Source of the DNA: Vibrio inusitatus
GTDB lineage: Bacteria > Pseudomonadota > Gammaproteobacteria > Enterobacterales > Vibrionaceae
Assembly: GCA_024346935.1 (NCBI GenBank)
Contig: AP024878.1
Span: forward strand, 124,001-188,000
Direction of reading: 5' to 3'
Length of the DNA: 64,000 nucleotides
In this document: positions 29,221 through 37,708 of the stretch, piece after piece
Layout: each line of letters begins with the position of its first letter
Position numbering within the stretch: position 1 is the first letter of the stretch
The notes under the pieces: generated by a model
Databases searched by the model: none
What the model saw: only the letters and a program-made list of their open reading frames with translations
What the model was told of the DNA's origin: nothing
Made by a program: the position numbers and the translations under genes

Positions 29221-29916
29221 ATGAAACACTTCATTGCTTCTACATTAGTTATACTAACTCTAACGGGTTGTTCTTCTGCAACGACTCCTTTACGTCAATC
29301 TGCCCAGATTAGTGAGTATTCTGGTGGCGAAATTGATGATTCGAAAACATCTTTATTTTGGCTTACTGAGCGTTTTGATTCACCAGAATCAAGCTCTGAT
29401 GATGTGATCTTCAAAGATAATACTTGGTACAAAAGCTATTACACATGGGATGGTGACAACCTTCGAGAAATTTCTCGTACAGGTGAAAGACTATCTAACT
29501 CTGGCGATCTAATTCCTTTTCAAATGACTTTGCGCTTCAGTGGTACTGGAGAGGCGGTATATCAGCGATTGCGTATCAATGGCAAGGTTATGCCTATGCG
29601 TAAACAGCAAATTGATGACGTTAAGAAACAGGCAAGTGATTTGATAGCCAACGGGAAAAACCAACAAAAACAAGGTTTAGAACTGATACAAGGCTATTGG
29701 GAAGAAGGTGTATTTGTTACTTGTGAAGGAAAGACATTTACGAGTATCGAGTTTAAAAACCAACTGCCATCGCTGGTCATTGAACGATTGATAGATGAAG
29801 ACCATTTTGCTGCATTTGTTGGCGAGTATAAGGCCAAAAAAGTTGTCGTTGATAAAATGCTGATGCTTAAGGACGGCGATTATGAGTGCATTGAGAGACC
29901 GTCCCTGCAAAGTTAA
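29221..29916 (+). CDS. yjaH: YjaH-like DUF1481 lipoprotein
   Basis: A 231-aa predicted lipoprotein. The signal sequence MKHFIASTLVILTLTGCSS has the lipobox LTGC, so Cys16 would be lipidated after export. Position directly after hupA and general architecture match DUF1481/YjaH; the function is unknown. The start codon abuts the hupA terminator and has no Shine-Dalgarno sequence. The stop overlaps the convergent AraC-type gene by three bases. Confidence 0.85.
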   Translation: MKHFIASTLVILTLTGCSSATTPLRQSAQISEYSGGEIDDSKTSLFWLTERFDSPESSSDDVIFKDNTWYKSYYTWDGDNLREISRTGERLSNSGDLIPFQMTLRFSGTGEAVYQRLRINGKVMPMRKQQIDDVKKQASDLIANGKNQQKQGLELIQGYWEEGVFVTCEGKTFTSIEFKNQLPSLVIERLIDEDHFAAFVGEYKAKKVVVDKMLMLKDGDYECIERPSLQS

Positions 29917-30272
29917 TCACTTAAGATAGAGACTGGTTGGAGCTTTTGTATATTCAGATGCCTAGCTCTATATTCCATCGGTGTCATACCTGTCTGTTTT
30001 TTAAATACGCGACAAAAGTAGGTATCATCTAAAAAACCAGATTCAATAGCAATTATGGTTACTTTGTAGTGCCTTCTGTTTACAAGCAGGTTTTTGGCAC
30101 GCTCTACTCGTTTAAACATTACATATTGTTGGTACGACATGCCTAAATTATTGCGAAATAGCTTGGGTAGATAGAATACCGAGCAATCACATGCTTTAGC
30201 CACAGACTCTGCAGTTAGGGCCGTTGTGAAATGTTGATTTACGTAGTCCACGGCTTTTTCAATCTTACTCAT
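29913..30272 (-). CDS. Small AraC-family regulator (DNA-binding domain only)
   Basis: A 119-aa protein that is only an AraC/XylS double HTH, the MarA/SoxS size class. The first HTH is at about residues 18-45 (AESVAKACDCSVFYLPKLFR), the second at about 65-95 (VTIIAIESGFLDDTYFCRVF), followed by KKQTGMTPMEYR. No effector domain is present. The ATG at 30272 has an excellent ribosome site (AAGGAAAGGGATT). It may be regulated by expression level like MarA. Targets are unknown. Confidence 0.9.
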   Translation of the reverse strand: MSKIEKAVDYVNQHFTTALTAESVAKACDCSVFYLPKLFRNNLGMSYQQYVMFKRVERAKNLLVNRRHYKVTIIAIESGFLDDTYFCRVFKKQTGMTPMEYRARHLNIQKLQPVSILSD

Positions 30273-30398
30273 AATCCCTTTCCTTGTTTGGATGATGAGT
30301 CACGATAATTGAGTTAGTAAAGGTACGCTATTCGATATTCAGCGATATATAGATATATGAAATATATTGCATTAATTTGTACTGAAATTGAGGTGGTT

Positions 30399-31223
30399 TT
30401 AAATCGCTTCGTTCAGAATCTGTGCTTCTTCATTCTTGTTGAGTTCATATCTTAAAAGTCGAAAATCGTAGGCATCATTGTTGAGCATATTTCTGACAAA
30501 AGTGTTGTGATAGAGGTGACCAATGGATGTTTCGTAGATAGCACCACCTTCAAAGACGACCTCTGGCTCTAGATATAGGTCTCTGAACAATAGAGATAAG
30601 CTAGTTTCGTAAATAGGTGTCCTGAACAGCATATTTGAAGGCAAGGTAGCGATATATTCATGTACATGCTTCCAGATGAATAAATTAATCGCAGATAGGA
30701 TGACGATCGTTAATTTATTATCTGATTTCTCATAAACATAGGCTGAAACAATAGCACCTTGATGATAAAAAATGCGAACCCATGGGTCGCTAACATTTAG
30801 TAACTTCATTAATTCATCTAGGCTAATAGTGTCTTGCAGAATATGTGAGTGCGAACTGTGCACCCAGTCTCTTTGGTAGTCAGTGAGTCGAGAATATTTA
30901 ACAACAGCTTCGCTGGTAACTGGGTAGTCGAAGAATGTGCTTTGTTTTTCAAACAGCCTTTCAAAAGTCTTTACGCGTTTCATGAGTTGCTGTTCAGACT
31001 GAGCATATTGGTAATTAACAGAGAAAAAATGCGCAAGTCCCACACGACGTAATATCGATGGGGTAACCTTTCCTCGTTCCCAAAGACTAATCATCGATTG
31101 AGTGACATTAGCAAATACACGGTGTTCTTCACTAAGCTGATTAGCCAGTTCTCCTTGGGATAAGCCAATTGCAATTCTCTGGGCTTTCAGTTGTTCGTGG
31201 AAGTTTTGCTTGTTTATGGTCAT
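30399..31223 (-). CDS. XRE-type HTH regulator with unrecognised C-terminal domain
   Basis: A 274-aa protein. The N-terminal HTH (about residues 11-66) has LKAQRIAIGLSQGELANQL and the recognition helix in TQSMISLWERGKV. The remaining 200 residues form an alpha/beta region (VRIFYHQGAIVSAYVYEK, LTIVILSAINLFIWKHVHEY) that I cannot assign; it may be a ligand or acyltransferase-like sensor domain. It is transcribed in the same direction as the AraC-type gene, 126 bases upstream of it. Both lie between yjaH and purD, where V. cholerae has no such genes as far as I recall. Confidence 0.8.
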   Translation of the reverse strand: MTINKQNFHEQLKAQRIAIGLSQGELANQLSEEHRVFANVTQSMISLWERGKVTPSILRRVGLAHFFSVNYQYAQSEQQLMKRVKTFERLFEKQSTFFDYPVTSEAVVKYSRLTDYQRDWVHSSHSHILQDTISLDELMKLLNVSDPWVRIFYHQGAIVSAYVYEKSDNKLTIVILSAINLFIWKHVHEYIATLPSNMLFRTPIYETSLSLLFRDLYLEPEVVFEGGAIYETSIGHLYHNTFVRNMLNNDAYDFRLLRYELNKNEEAQILNEAI

Positions 31224-31343
31224 TGATAATGCACAGGGAAGTATTCGTGAGGATTATGGTTTCTGGTATGACCATTATACTTTAACAGGCTTGGTGGAAA
31301 TAGAGAGAAAGCGATAGGGAACGTATAAATTCAGCGTGTGAAT

Positions 31344-31376
31344 ATAAAAAGCCACTTCAGAAACTGAAGTGGCTTT
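31344..31376 (-). terminator. purD terminator
   Basis: AAAGCCACTTCAG and CTGAAGTGGCTTT form a 13-bp perfect stem with a three-base loop; leftward it is followed by T5. It closes the purH-purD transcript. Confidence 0.88.
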
Positions 31377-31409
31377 GGTATTACGGCTTTACTGCGGACT
31401 TAAGCGTAG

Positions 31410-32699
31410 TTACTTTTGTTGCTCGCGAGCAATCGCACGATAACCAATATCGTTGCGATGGAACATGCCGTTCCAACTTACTTGTTTAGCGAGTGCGTAA
31501 GCTTGTTGCTGCGCTTCTGAAACTGTGTTGCCTAGAGCAGTAGCACAAAGTACACGACCGCCGTTTGTCACGACGTCGCCTGCTTCATTATTGGCTGTAC
31601 CTGCATGGAAGATTTTTTGATCTTCAGCATCGATTGATGGTAAAGAAATCACATCGCCTTTAGCGTAGTCAGCAGGGTAACCACCGGCTGCTAGTACAAC
31701 ACCAATTGAAGCACGAGGATCCCATTTAGATTCTGCCTCATCTAGTTTCTCGTCGATTGCCATTAGGCAAAGCTCAACAAGGTCAGACTCCATACGCATC
31801 ATGATAGGCTGAGTTTCAGGGTCGCCAAAACGACAGTTGTATTCGATAACCTTAGGTGTGCCATCTTCGGCAATCATTAGGCCTGCATATAGAAAGCCTG
31901 TGTAAGGTGCGCCTTCTGCATCCATGCCACGTACAGTAGGGTAGATCACTTCTTCTAAAATACGGTTGTGGATTGCTGGAGTCACTACCGGTGCTGGAGA
32001 GTAAGCTCCCATACCACCAGTGTTAGGGCCAGTATCTTTATCGCCAACACGCTTATGATCTTGGCTGGTTGCCATAGGCAGCACGCTAGCGCCGTCAACC
32101 ATAACGATGAAGCTTGCTTCTTCACCCTCTAGGAATTCTTCGATTACTACGCGGCTACCCGCTTCACCAAATGCGTTACCTGCAAGCATGTCTTTGATTG
32201 CATCTTCAGCTTCAGTAAGGGTCATTGCAACAATAACGCCTTTACCTGCTGCAAGGCCGTCTGCTTTAACAACAATAGGTGCGCCTTGTTCACGAACGTA
32301 AGCAATCGCTGGTTCGATTTCAGTAAAGTTTGCGTAAGAACCTGTTGGGATGTCGTGACGAGCTAAAAAGTCTTTAGTAAACGCTTTAGAACCTTCAAGC
32401 TGAGCTGCTGCTTGAGTTGGACCAAAGATAGGTAGCCCAGCTTCACGGAAGGCATCTACAACACCAATAACTAGTGGTGCTTCTGGGCCTACGATAGTCA
32501 GCTCAATTGCTTTTTCTTTTGCAAACGCAACAAGAGCGTCGATGTCTTCTACGCCGATGTTTACATTTTCTAGCTTTGGCTCTAAAGCCGTACCTGCGTT
32601 ACCTGGAGCAACGAAGATAGTGTTAACTTTTGGGTTTTGTGCTGCTTTCCAACCAAGTGCGTGCTCACGACCGCCAGCACCGATGATTAATACGTTCAT
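31410..32699 (-). CDS. purD: Phosphoribosylamine-glycine ligase (GARS)
   Basis: ATP-grasp enzyme for the second step of purine synthesis: phosphoribosylamine plus glycine plus ATP gives GAR. It has 429 aa, the family length. The N-terminal MNVLIIGAGGREHALGWK, the ATP-grasp motif VVKADGLAAGKGV, the loop KDTGPNTGGMGAYSPAPV, and YNCRFGDPETQ are all present. It is the second gene of purH-purD, 87 bases after purH, with an intercistronic hairpin in the gap. Confidence 0.98.
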   Translation of the reverse strand: MNVLIIGAGGREHALGWKAAQNPKVNTIFVAPGNAGTALEPKLENVNIGVEDIDALVAFAKEKAIELTIVGPEAPLVIGVVDAFREAGLPIFGPTQAAAQLEGSKAFTKDFLARHDIPTGSYANFTEIEPAIAYVREQGAPIVVKADGLAAGKGVIVAMTLTEAEDAIKDMLAGNAFGEAGSRVVIEEFLEGEEASFIVMVDGASVLPMATSQDHKRVGDKDTGPNTGGMGAYSPAPVVTPAIHNRILEEVIYPTVRGMDAEGAPYTGFLYAGLMIAEDGTPKVIEYNCRFGDPETQPIMMRMESDLVELCLMAIDEKLDEAESKWDPRASIGVVLAAGGYPADYAKGDVISLPSIDAEDQKIFHAGTANNEAGDVVTNGGRVLCATALGNTVSEAQQQAYALAKQVSWNGMFHRNDIGYRAIAREQQK

Positions 32700-32724
32700 G
32701 TTTAATCCTCACGTTTTAAATTCT

Positions 32725-32750
32725 TAAAAGCCTCTCAAATTTGAGAGGCT
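32725..32750 (-). terminator. Intercistronic hairpin between purH and purD
   Basis: AGCCTCTCAA and TTGAGAGGCT (32729-32750) form a 10-bp palindrome with an AT loop, followed leftward by T4. It may partly terminate transcription so that purH is made in excess of purD, or protect an mRNA 3' end. Confidence 0.65.
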
Positions 32751-32786
32751 CGATAATTTACTAATCGTCTAAGTAATGCGAAGTGA

Positions 32787-34379
32787 TTAGTGGCGGAAGT
32801 GACGCATACCAGTAAAGATCATCGCCATGCCATGTTCGTCAGCAGCATCGATAACTTCTTGATCGCGCATTGAACCACCTGGTTGAATCACACACTTGAT
32901 GCCTGCGTCAGCCGCAGCGTCGATACCATCGCGGAATGGGAAGAAAGCATCCGATGCCATTACGCAACCTTCAACTTGTAGACCTTCATCAGCGGCTTTA
33001 ATGCCCGCGATTTTCGCAGAGTAAACACGGCTCATTTGGCCTGCGCCTACACCGATAGTCATGTCACCTTTTGAGTAAACAATTGCATTCGACTTAACGT
33101 ACTTCGCTACTTTCCAGCAGAATAGAGCATCTTTTAGCTCTTCGTCTGTTGGTTGGCGCTTAGACACTACTTTAAGGTCTTCTGCTGACACCATACCTTG
33201 GTCACGGTCTTGAACTAGCAGGCCACCGTTCACACGCTTAACGTCAAAGCCTGTGGTCTTGCTTGTCCACTCACCACACTCAAGTAAACGAAGGTTTTTC
33301 TTAGCCGCAACGATTTCTACTGCTTCAGCAGAAACAGAAGGAGCGATGATAACCTCAACAAATTGGCGTTCAGTAATAGCAGTTGCAGTTGCAGCATCTA
33401 GTTCGCGGTTGAACGCGATGATGCCACCAAATGCAGACGTAGGGTCTGTTTTGAATGCGCGGTCATAAGCTTCTAGAATGTTTTCGCCTAGCGCTACACC
33501 ACATGGGTTAGCGTGCTTAACGATAACACATGCTGGCTCGTCAAATTCTTTCACACACTCAAGAGCGGCATCAGTGTCAGCGATGTTGTTGTAAGACAGT
33601 GCTTTACCTTGGATTTGGCGAGCTGTTGATACAGACGCTTCTTCTGGGTTTGCTTCAACATAAAATGCAGCTGCTTGGTGGCTGTTTTCACCGTAGCGCA
33701 TGTCTTGCTTCTTCTCGAACTGTTGGTTGAACGTACGAGGGAATTTCGACTCTTCGTCACCTTCTTTGTTTTCACCGTAAGAAGGAACCATAGTGCCAAA
33801 GTAGTTAGCAATCATGCCATCGTAAGAAGCCGTGTGCTCAAATGCGGCAATCGCAAGATCAAAACGAGTCTCAAGGGTTAGAGATGCATCGTTTGCATCC
33901 ATTTCTGCAATTACGCGACCGTAATCGTGAGCGTTTACAACGATGGTCACGTCTTTGTGATTTTTCGCTGCAGAACGAACCATTGTTGGACCACCGATAT
34001 CGATGTTCTCAACTGCATCTGCAAGGGTACAACCTTCTTTTGCTACGGTTTCAGCGAATGGGTATAGGTTAACAACAACCATATCGATAGGATTGATGCC
34101 GTGCTTTTCCATCACATCATCGTCTTGTCCACGACGACCAAGTACACCGCCGTGTACTTTAGGGTGAAGGGTCTTAACACGACCGTCCATCATTTCTGGG
34201 AAGCCAGTGTAGTCAGACACTTCAGTGACTGCTAGGCCTTGTTCTGCAAGTAGGCGAGCGGTACCGCCAGTAGAAAGAAGTTCAACATTGCGTTCAGCTA
34301 GGGCTTTAGCAAATTCTACGATGCCAGTTTTATCAGATACGCTGATAAGAGCGCGGCGAATTGGGCGAGCGTTACTCAT
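32787..34379 (-). CDS. purH: Bifunctional AICAR transformylase / IMP cyclohydrolase
   Basis: Catalyses the last two steps of IMP synthesis. The protein is 530 aa. The N-terminal IMP cyclohydrolase (about residues 1-200) contains the MGS-like ISVSDKTGI and [12 protein letters not shown]. The C-terminal AICAR transformylase contains [13 protein letters not shown], the KHANPCGVA catalytic block and [12 protein letters not shown]. The upstream 436 bases contain a PurR-like box and a strong inverted repeat. Confidence 0.98.
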   Translation of the reverse strand: MSNARPIRRALISVSDKTGIVEFAKALAERNVELLSTGGTARLLAEQGLAVTEVSDYTGFPEMMDGRVKTLHPKVHGGVLGRRGQDDDVMEKHGINPIDMVVVNLYPFAETVAKEGCTLADAVENIDIGGPTMVRSAAKNHKDVTIVVNAHDYGRVIAEMDANDASLTLETRFDLAIAAFEHTASYDGMIANYFGTMVPSYGENKEGDEESKFPRTFNQQFEKKQDMRYGENSHQAAAFYVEANPEEASVSTARQIQGKALSYNNIADTDAALECVKEFDEPACVIVKHANPCGVALGENILEAYDRAFKTDPTSAFGGIIAFNRELDAATATAITERQFVEVIIAPSVSAEAVEIVAAKKNLRLLECGEWTSKTTGFDVKRVNGGLLVQDRDQGMVSAEDLKVVSKRQPTDEELKDALFCWKVAKYVKSNAIVYSKGDMTIGVGAGQMSRVYSAKIAGIKAADEGLQVEGCVMASDAFFPFRDGIDAAADAGIKCVIQPGGSMRDQEVIDAADEHGMAMIFTGMRHFRH

Positions 34380-34514
34380 GCTTCCATATTCCTCAAGTAC
34401 TTAAGATTATCCGCTATCGACAGAATAAATGAGAAGCCCCGAATCATTAGCTCGATCGTCTGGTGCATACTCACAACTTCTGCTGATTTTGGAATCAAGT
34501 TGGATGAAAAGATG

Positions 34515-34562
34515 TTTGTCAAAGTTGAGTCTGCGTCATGATGATGAAACAACTTTGACAAA
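34515..34562 (-). promoter_or_regulatory. Strong inverted repeat in the purH leader
   Basis: TTTGTCAAAGTTG (34515-34527) and CAACTTTGACAAA (34550-34562) are a perfect 13-bp inverted repeat with a 22-base loop. In a purH leader RNA this would be a stable hairpin starting about 136 bases before the ATG. No U-tract follows, so it is not a plain terminator. Confidence 0.6.
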
Positions 34563-34632
34563 AATCTTCGGCGTGCAAAAAAACATCAATTCGAATGGCG
34601 CGTATTCTAGCGAATAATTTAGTAAAAAGCTC

Positions 34633-34648
34633 GCGCAATCGTTTGGCA
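34633..34648. promoter_or_regulatory. PurR-like operator upstream of purH
   Basis: GCGCAATCGTTTGGCA matches the PurR consensus ACGCAAACGTTTGCGT at 11 of 16 positions, including CGCAA and the central CGTTTG. It lies about 22 bases upstream of a possible purH -10, where PurR would block RNA polymerase. Repression by purine-bound PurR is inferred. Confidence 0.65.
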
Positions 34649-34750
34649 TTTGCATTTTATTGTAAATAAAGTGCCTTTTAGGCACTCAGGTGATTTAAAA
34701 GTACAAAACAAACACTTTGAAATATTCATCATTTATTATGGATGTTAAAC

Positions 34751-34782
34751 TTGACCTTAGAGTTATATCTAAGGTTTATACT
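34751..34782 (+). promoter_or_regulatory. MerR-class operator-promoter for zntR and permease
   Basis: The -35 TTGACC (34751-34756) and -10 TATACT (34777-34782) are 20 bases apart, the over-long spacer typical of MerR/ZntR-activated promoters. Within it ACCTTAGA (34754-34761) and TCTAAGGT (34768-34775) form a perfect 8-bp inverted repeat. The protein would bind here and untwist the DNA when metal is bound. Confidence 0.88.
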
Positions 34783-34815
34783 TAGCGAAGTAATACAATA
34801 TTAACGAGTCTCGAT

Positions 34816-35244
34816 ATGTACAAGATAGGGGAACTGGCAAAGCTATTTGACATTAAGCCAGATACACTGCGTTTTTATGAAAAGCATGGCCTGTTAAAGG
34901 CAAGCGCACGTAGTGATAATGGTTATCGGGTTTATAACTACAATGATGCCGATAGATTGAGGTTTATAATTCGAGCAAAGAAAATTGGTTTCACGTTGAC
35001 CGAAATTGAAGACTTGTTATCAATCCAAATTGATAAAGACAGCCATACTTGTCATGAAGCCAAAGATATCGTGGATCTCAAGTTACTTAATGTTCAAGAA
35101 AAAATTCGAGAGTTGCAGGTGTTTCAGAGCTCATTGAGTAAGTTGAGTGCTTCTTGCTGTGGTGGGAATGAGCCTGCGACTCATTGTTCTATTTTGGAAG
35201 CACTAGAAAGTGCTGATGATGATGTAAAGGATGAAGCAAAGTGA
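34816..35244 (+). CDS. zntR: MerR-family metal-responsive regulator, ZntR-like
   Basis: A 142-aa activator. The MerR HTH is at about residues 3-22 (KIGELAKLFDIKPDTLRFYE). A dimerisation helix and a C-terminal metal loop follow. By my numbering Cys79 (SHTC), Cys114, Cys115 and Cys124 occupy the positions of the E. coli ZntR ligands. The E. coli ligand His119 is Glu here, while a His sits at 123, so metal preference may differ. The gene overlaps the following permease by 4 bases (GTGA) and is preceded by its own dyad promoter. Confidence 0.9.
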   Translation: MYKIGELAKLFDIKPDTLRFYEKHGLLKASARSDNGYRVYNYNDADRLRFIIRAKKIGFTLTEIEDLLSIQIDKDSHTCHEAKDIVDLKLLNVQEKIRELQVFQSSLSKLSASCCGGNEPATHCSILEALESADDDVKDEAK

Positions 35245-36422
35245 GTTTGGTTGATAATTTTGTCGATCTATTTATAGAGTCTGGCTTTTGGATGTTGCTA
35301 GGGCTAGTGGTTGCTGGTCTTTTAAAAGAGTGGATTCCCACTGATCTTTTATCAAAGCATTTGGGTGGTAAAGGGGCGAAAACGACGATTAAGGCTGCCT
35401 TTATTGGAGCGCCCCTACCATTATGTTCATGCGGTGTAATTCCTGCTGCATTAGGTTTGCGTCGAAGCGGTGCATCAAAAAGCGCCACCACCTCATTTTT
35501 GGTGGCCACGCCAGAGACTGGTTTGGACTCTGTTTCTGTGTCCTATGCGTTGCTTGGACCTTTTATGGCAATCATACGCCCCATTGCAGCGGTTACTAGT
35601 GCAATAGTCGCAGGGTTATTGGTTGGTAAAGATGATAGTGAACCTAAACTAAAAGTCAGTGGTGTGAAATTGACATCAGCTAAGGCTGATGGCATGAGCG
35701 TCAATGCAATCAAGTCGCCTGTAATGACGTCAAGTTGTTGCTCTAGTAAGAAAACATCATGCTGTGCTCCGAAACCTGAGCCAGTTAAATCTTCATGCTG
35801 TTCTTCAACGCAAAGCTCTTGTTCTTCTACTGAATCAGTAGGAAATAAGACGGCAATGCAAAAACTCAAGTCAGGAGTTCACTTTGCTGCGACAGATCTA
35901 ATTAAAGACATCAGCACCTGGTTGATGATTGGCTTGTTCTTTGCTGCTTTAGTGCAAACGTATGTAGAAACCGATTTTCTCGCGAAATGGGGAGGGAGCA
36001 TTTGGAGCATGCTGATGATGGTAGCGATCAGTGTTCCTATGTATATCTGCGCAACCGCATCAACGCCTATCGCAGCCGGACTTTTGATGTCAGGAATTAG
36101 CCCCGGTGCGGTGTTAGTGTTTATGCTTGCAGGCCCTGCCACAAATGTTGCAACGTTAGGTGTTGTGGGGAAAGAGTTGGGTAAACGTTCTCTCATTGCT
36201 TACTTAACTGGAGTTGTAGGTACTGCGATTGTGTTTGGGCTTCTCACTGATTTCTTGGTAACAACTTACGGTTTCTCAGTACAACCATTGAGCGCCGGAG
36301 AACATGAAATATTACCGCATTGGCTAAGTATTTCATCAGCGATAGTGCTGGCACTGCTAATGGCAAAGTACTACTGGAATAAAGTAATAACGGTATTTAC
36401 ACAACGTTCTTTAGCTCACTAA
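35241..36422 (+). CDS. Metal efflux permease (DUF318/SO_0444-like family)
   Basis: A 393-aa membrane protein with two multi-helix halves. The first half carries APLPLCSCGVIPAALG and SFLVATPETGLDS; the second carries ATASTPIAAGLLMSG and MLAGPATNVATLG, the repeated signature of this permease family. Between them is a Cys-rich cytoplasmic loop (about residues 165-200) with repeated CC pairs (SSCCSS, TSCCAP) likely to bind metal. The start codon is GTG at 35241, overlapping zntR by 4 bases. Zinc or copper efflux under ZntR control is the natural inference; an ArsP-like substrate is possible. Confidence 0.85.
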   Translation: MSLVDNFVDLFIESGFWMLLGLVVAGLLKEWIPTDLLSKHLGGKGAKTTIKAAFIGAPLPLCSCGVIPAALGLRRSGASKSATTSFLVATPETGLDSVSVSYALLGPFMAIIRPIAAVTSAIVAGLLVGKDDSEPKLKVSGVKLTSAKADGMSVNAIKSPVMTSSCCSSKKTSCCAPKPEPVKSSCCSSTQSSCSSTESVGNKTAMQKLKSGVHFAATDLIKDISTWLMIGLFFAALVQTYVETDFLAKWGGSIWSMLMMVAISVPMYICATASTPIAAGLLMSGISPGAVLVFMLAGPATNVATLGVVGKELGKRSLIAYLTGVVGTAIVFGLLTDFLVTTYGFSVQPLSAGEHEILPHWLSISSAIVLALLMAKYYWNKVITVFTQRSLAH

Positions 36423-36441
36423 ACTATCTATATAGGTAAGT

Positions 36442-36472
36442 AGGCCAGCATTGATAAATGCTGGCCTTTTTT
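36442..36472 (+). terminator. Terminator after the metal permease
   Basis: AGGCCAGCATT (36442-36452) and AATGCTGGCCT (36457-36467) form an 11-bp stem with a GATA loop and a T6 tract. Confidence 0.9.
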
Positions 36473-36486
36473 ATTGCTAAATGTAG

Positions 36487-36696
36487 TCATTTATCTCTAA
36501 AGAACACACGTTAAAGAAGGGAGAAGCCTACGACTACTGGGTTGATGTAGATACAGGTTTGGTCGTGAAAGAATTGTATTTAAGTGATGACTATAAAATT
36601 GGTGGCGATGAGAGTACGTCATATCTAGCCTCCAACTCTATCGATGGTGAACGGATATTCCCAGCTTCTGATGAAGAACAATTTGTTCTAACTTAA
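36487..36696 (+). pseudogene. Decayed gene fragment, C-terminal remnant
   Basis: A 69-codon frame with protein-like composition but no start codon in frame: TAG at 36484-36486 precedes it and TAA at 36694 ends it. The readable part includes KKGEAYDYWVDVDTGLVVKE, ELYLSDDYKIGGDE and GERIFPASDEEQFVLT. It lies between the permease terminator and the next gene, without promoter or ribosome site. It looks like the end of a degraded gene. The parent family was not recognised. Confidence 0.5.
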
Positions 36697-36800
36697 AGTA
36701 ACCTAGTCACACGGCTGGTTTTTTTGTCTATGAATTTAATAGACAATTGCAGGAAGAGGGAGATTAGATAACATGGGTGCTTCAGAAAGAAGGATGAATC

Positions 36801-37676
36801 TTGAAAGCACATAAATACACACTCTATGGCATTGCGGCCATTCTCTTGTGGAGTAGCGTGATAGGCGTTGCTCGAAAGGTCGCGGAACAACTTGGGCCTA
36901 TTGGTGGAGCGGCCAGTATTTATACGGTCGCTACGATCATTTTAATGTTTGTTGTCGGCAGTCCAAAGTTGAAAACGCTATCTAAGCGGTATGTCATTGT
37001 TGCTGGTGGTCTATTTGCAGCCTATGAGGTGTGCTTATCTTTAGCCATAGGCATGGCCAATGATAGGCAACAAGCACTGGATATGGCAGTGATAAACTAC
37101 CTATGGCCTGCACTAACGGTGCTGATCGCGGTAATTAGCAGTAGCAAGAAAACTAACCCTTGGGTATACCCAAGTGTGGTGCTTGCCTTTATTGGTGTTG
37201 CATGGGCGATTACTGGCGATCAATCACTCTCTTTCAGCCAGTTAACTGAGAATGTACAAAGCAACCCTGCAACCTATGCAATGGCGTTTATCGGAGCCTT
37301 CCTATGGGCGATCTACTGTAATATTACCAAGCGCCTTTCAAATGGTAAGAATGCGATTACTTTATTCTTTGCCATGACTGCTGTTGTACTGTGGATCCAC
37401 TATGGCTTAAGCAGTGAGCCTGCTATCTCTCTAAATCTAGAGTCGAGCTTCTATTTGTTACTTGCTGCCATGATCATGGCGAGTGGTTATGGGCTATGGA
37501 ACAGCGGTATCATGAAAGGCAACATGCTACTTCTTGCTACCTTGTCCTACTTTACACCTATCTTCTCTACTTTATTTTCTTCAATTATCTTGGGTGTCGC
37601 ACTATCTGGTAGTTTTTGGCAGGGTGTTGTTATGGTTGTGGTTGGCTCACTGGTGTGCTGGAGAGTAACTAAATAA
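36801..37676 (+). CDS. yddG: YddG-like aromatic amino acid exporter (DMT/EamA)
   Basis: A 291-aa membrane protein with about ten helices and two EamA repeats. It aligns by eye along its length with E. coli YddG: AILLWSSVIGVARKVAEQLGPIGG-type N-terminus, AVINYLWPALTVL, AFIGAFLWAIYCN, and SFWQGVVMVVVGSLVCW. E. coli YddG exports aromatic amino acids and paraquat. The start is TTG at 36801; AAGGA lies 6 bases upstream, and the nearby ATG at 36794 is out of frame and soon stops. Confidence 0.88.
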   Translation: MKAHKYTLYGIAAILLWSSVIGVARKVAEQLGPIGGAASIYTVATIILMFVVGSPKLKTLSKRYVIVAGGLFAAYEVCLSLAIGMANDRQQALDMAVINYLWPALTVLIAVISSSKKTNPWVYPSVVLAFIGVAWAITGDQSLSFSQLTENVQSNPATYAMAFIGAFLWAIYCNITKRLSNGKNAITLFFAMTAVVLWIHYGLSSEPAISLNLESSFYLLLAAMIMASGYGLWNSGIMKGNMLLLATLSYFTPIFSTLFSSIILGVALSGSFWQGVVMVVVGSLVCWRVTK

Positions 37677-37708
37677 CCCTAAAGATAAGAGTGAGCTTTG
37701 CTTACTGA

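Larger units (their letters stand above)
34380..34815. other. Divergent regulatory region purH / zntR
   Basis: A 436-base spacer. From left to right it holds a 13-bp perfect inverted repeat in the purH leader (34515-34562), a possible purH -10 (TAGAAT on the minus strand near 34606-34611), a PurR-like box (34633-34648), a small GTGCC/GGCAC hairpin (34671-34685) and the zntR operator-promoter (34751-34782). These are described separately. Confidence 0.7.

Noticed and set aside
34671..34685. GTGCC/GGCAC hairpin as a transcription terminator upstream of zntR
   Set aside because: Only 5 bp of stem and a broken T-tract; too weak to call.
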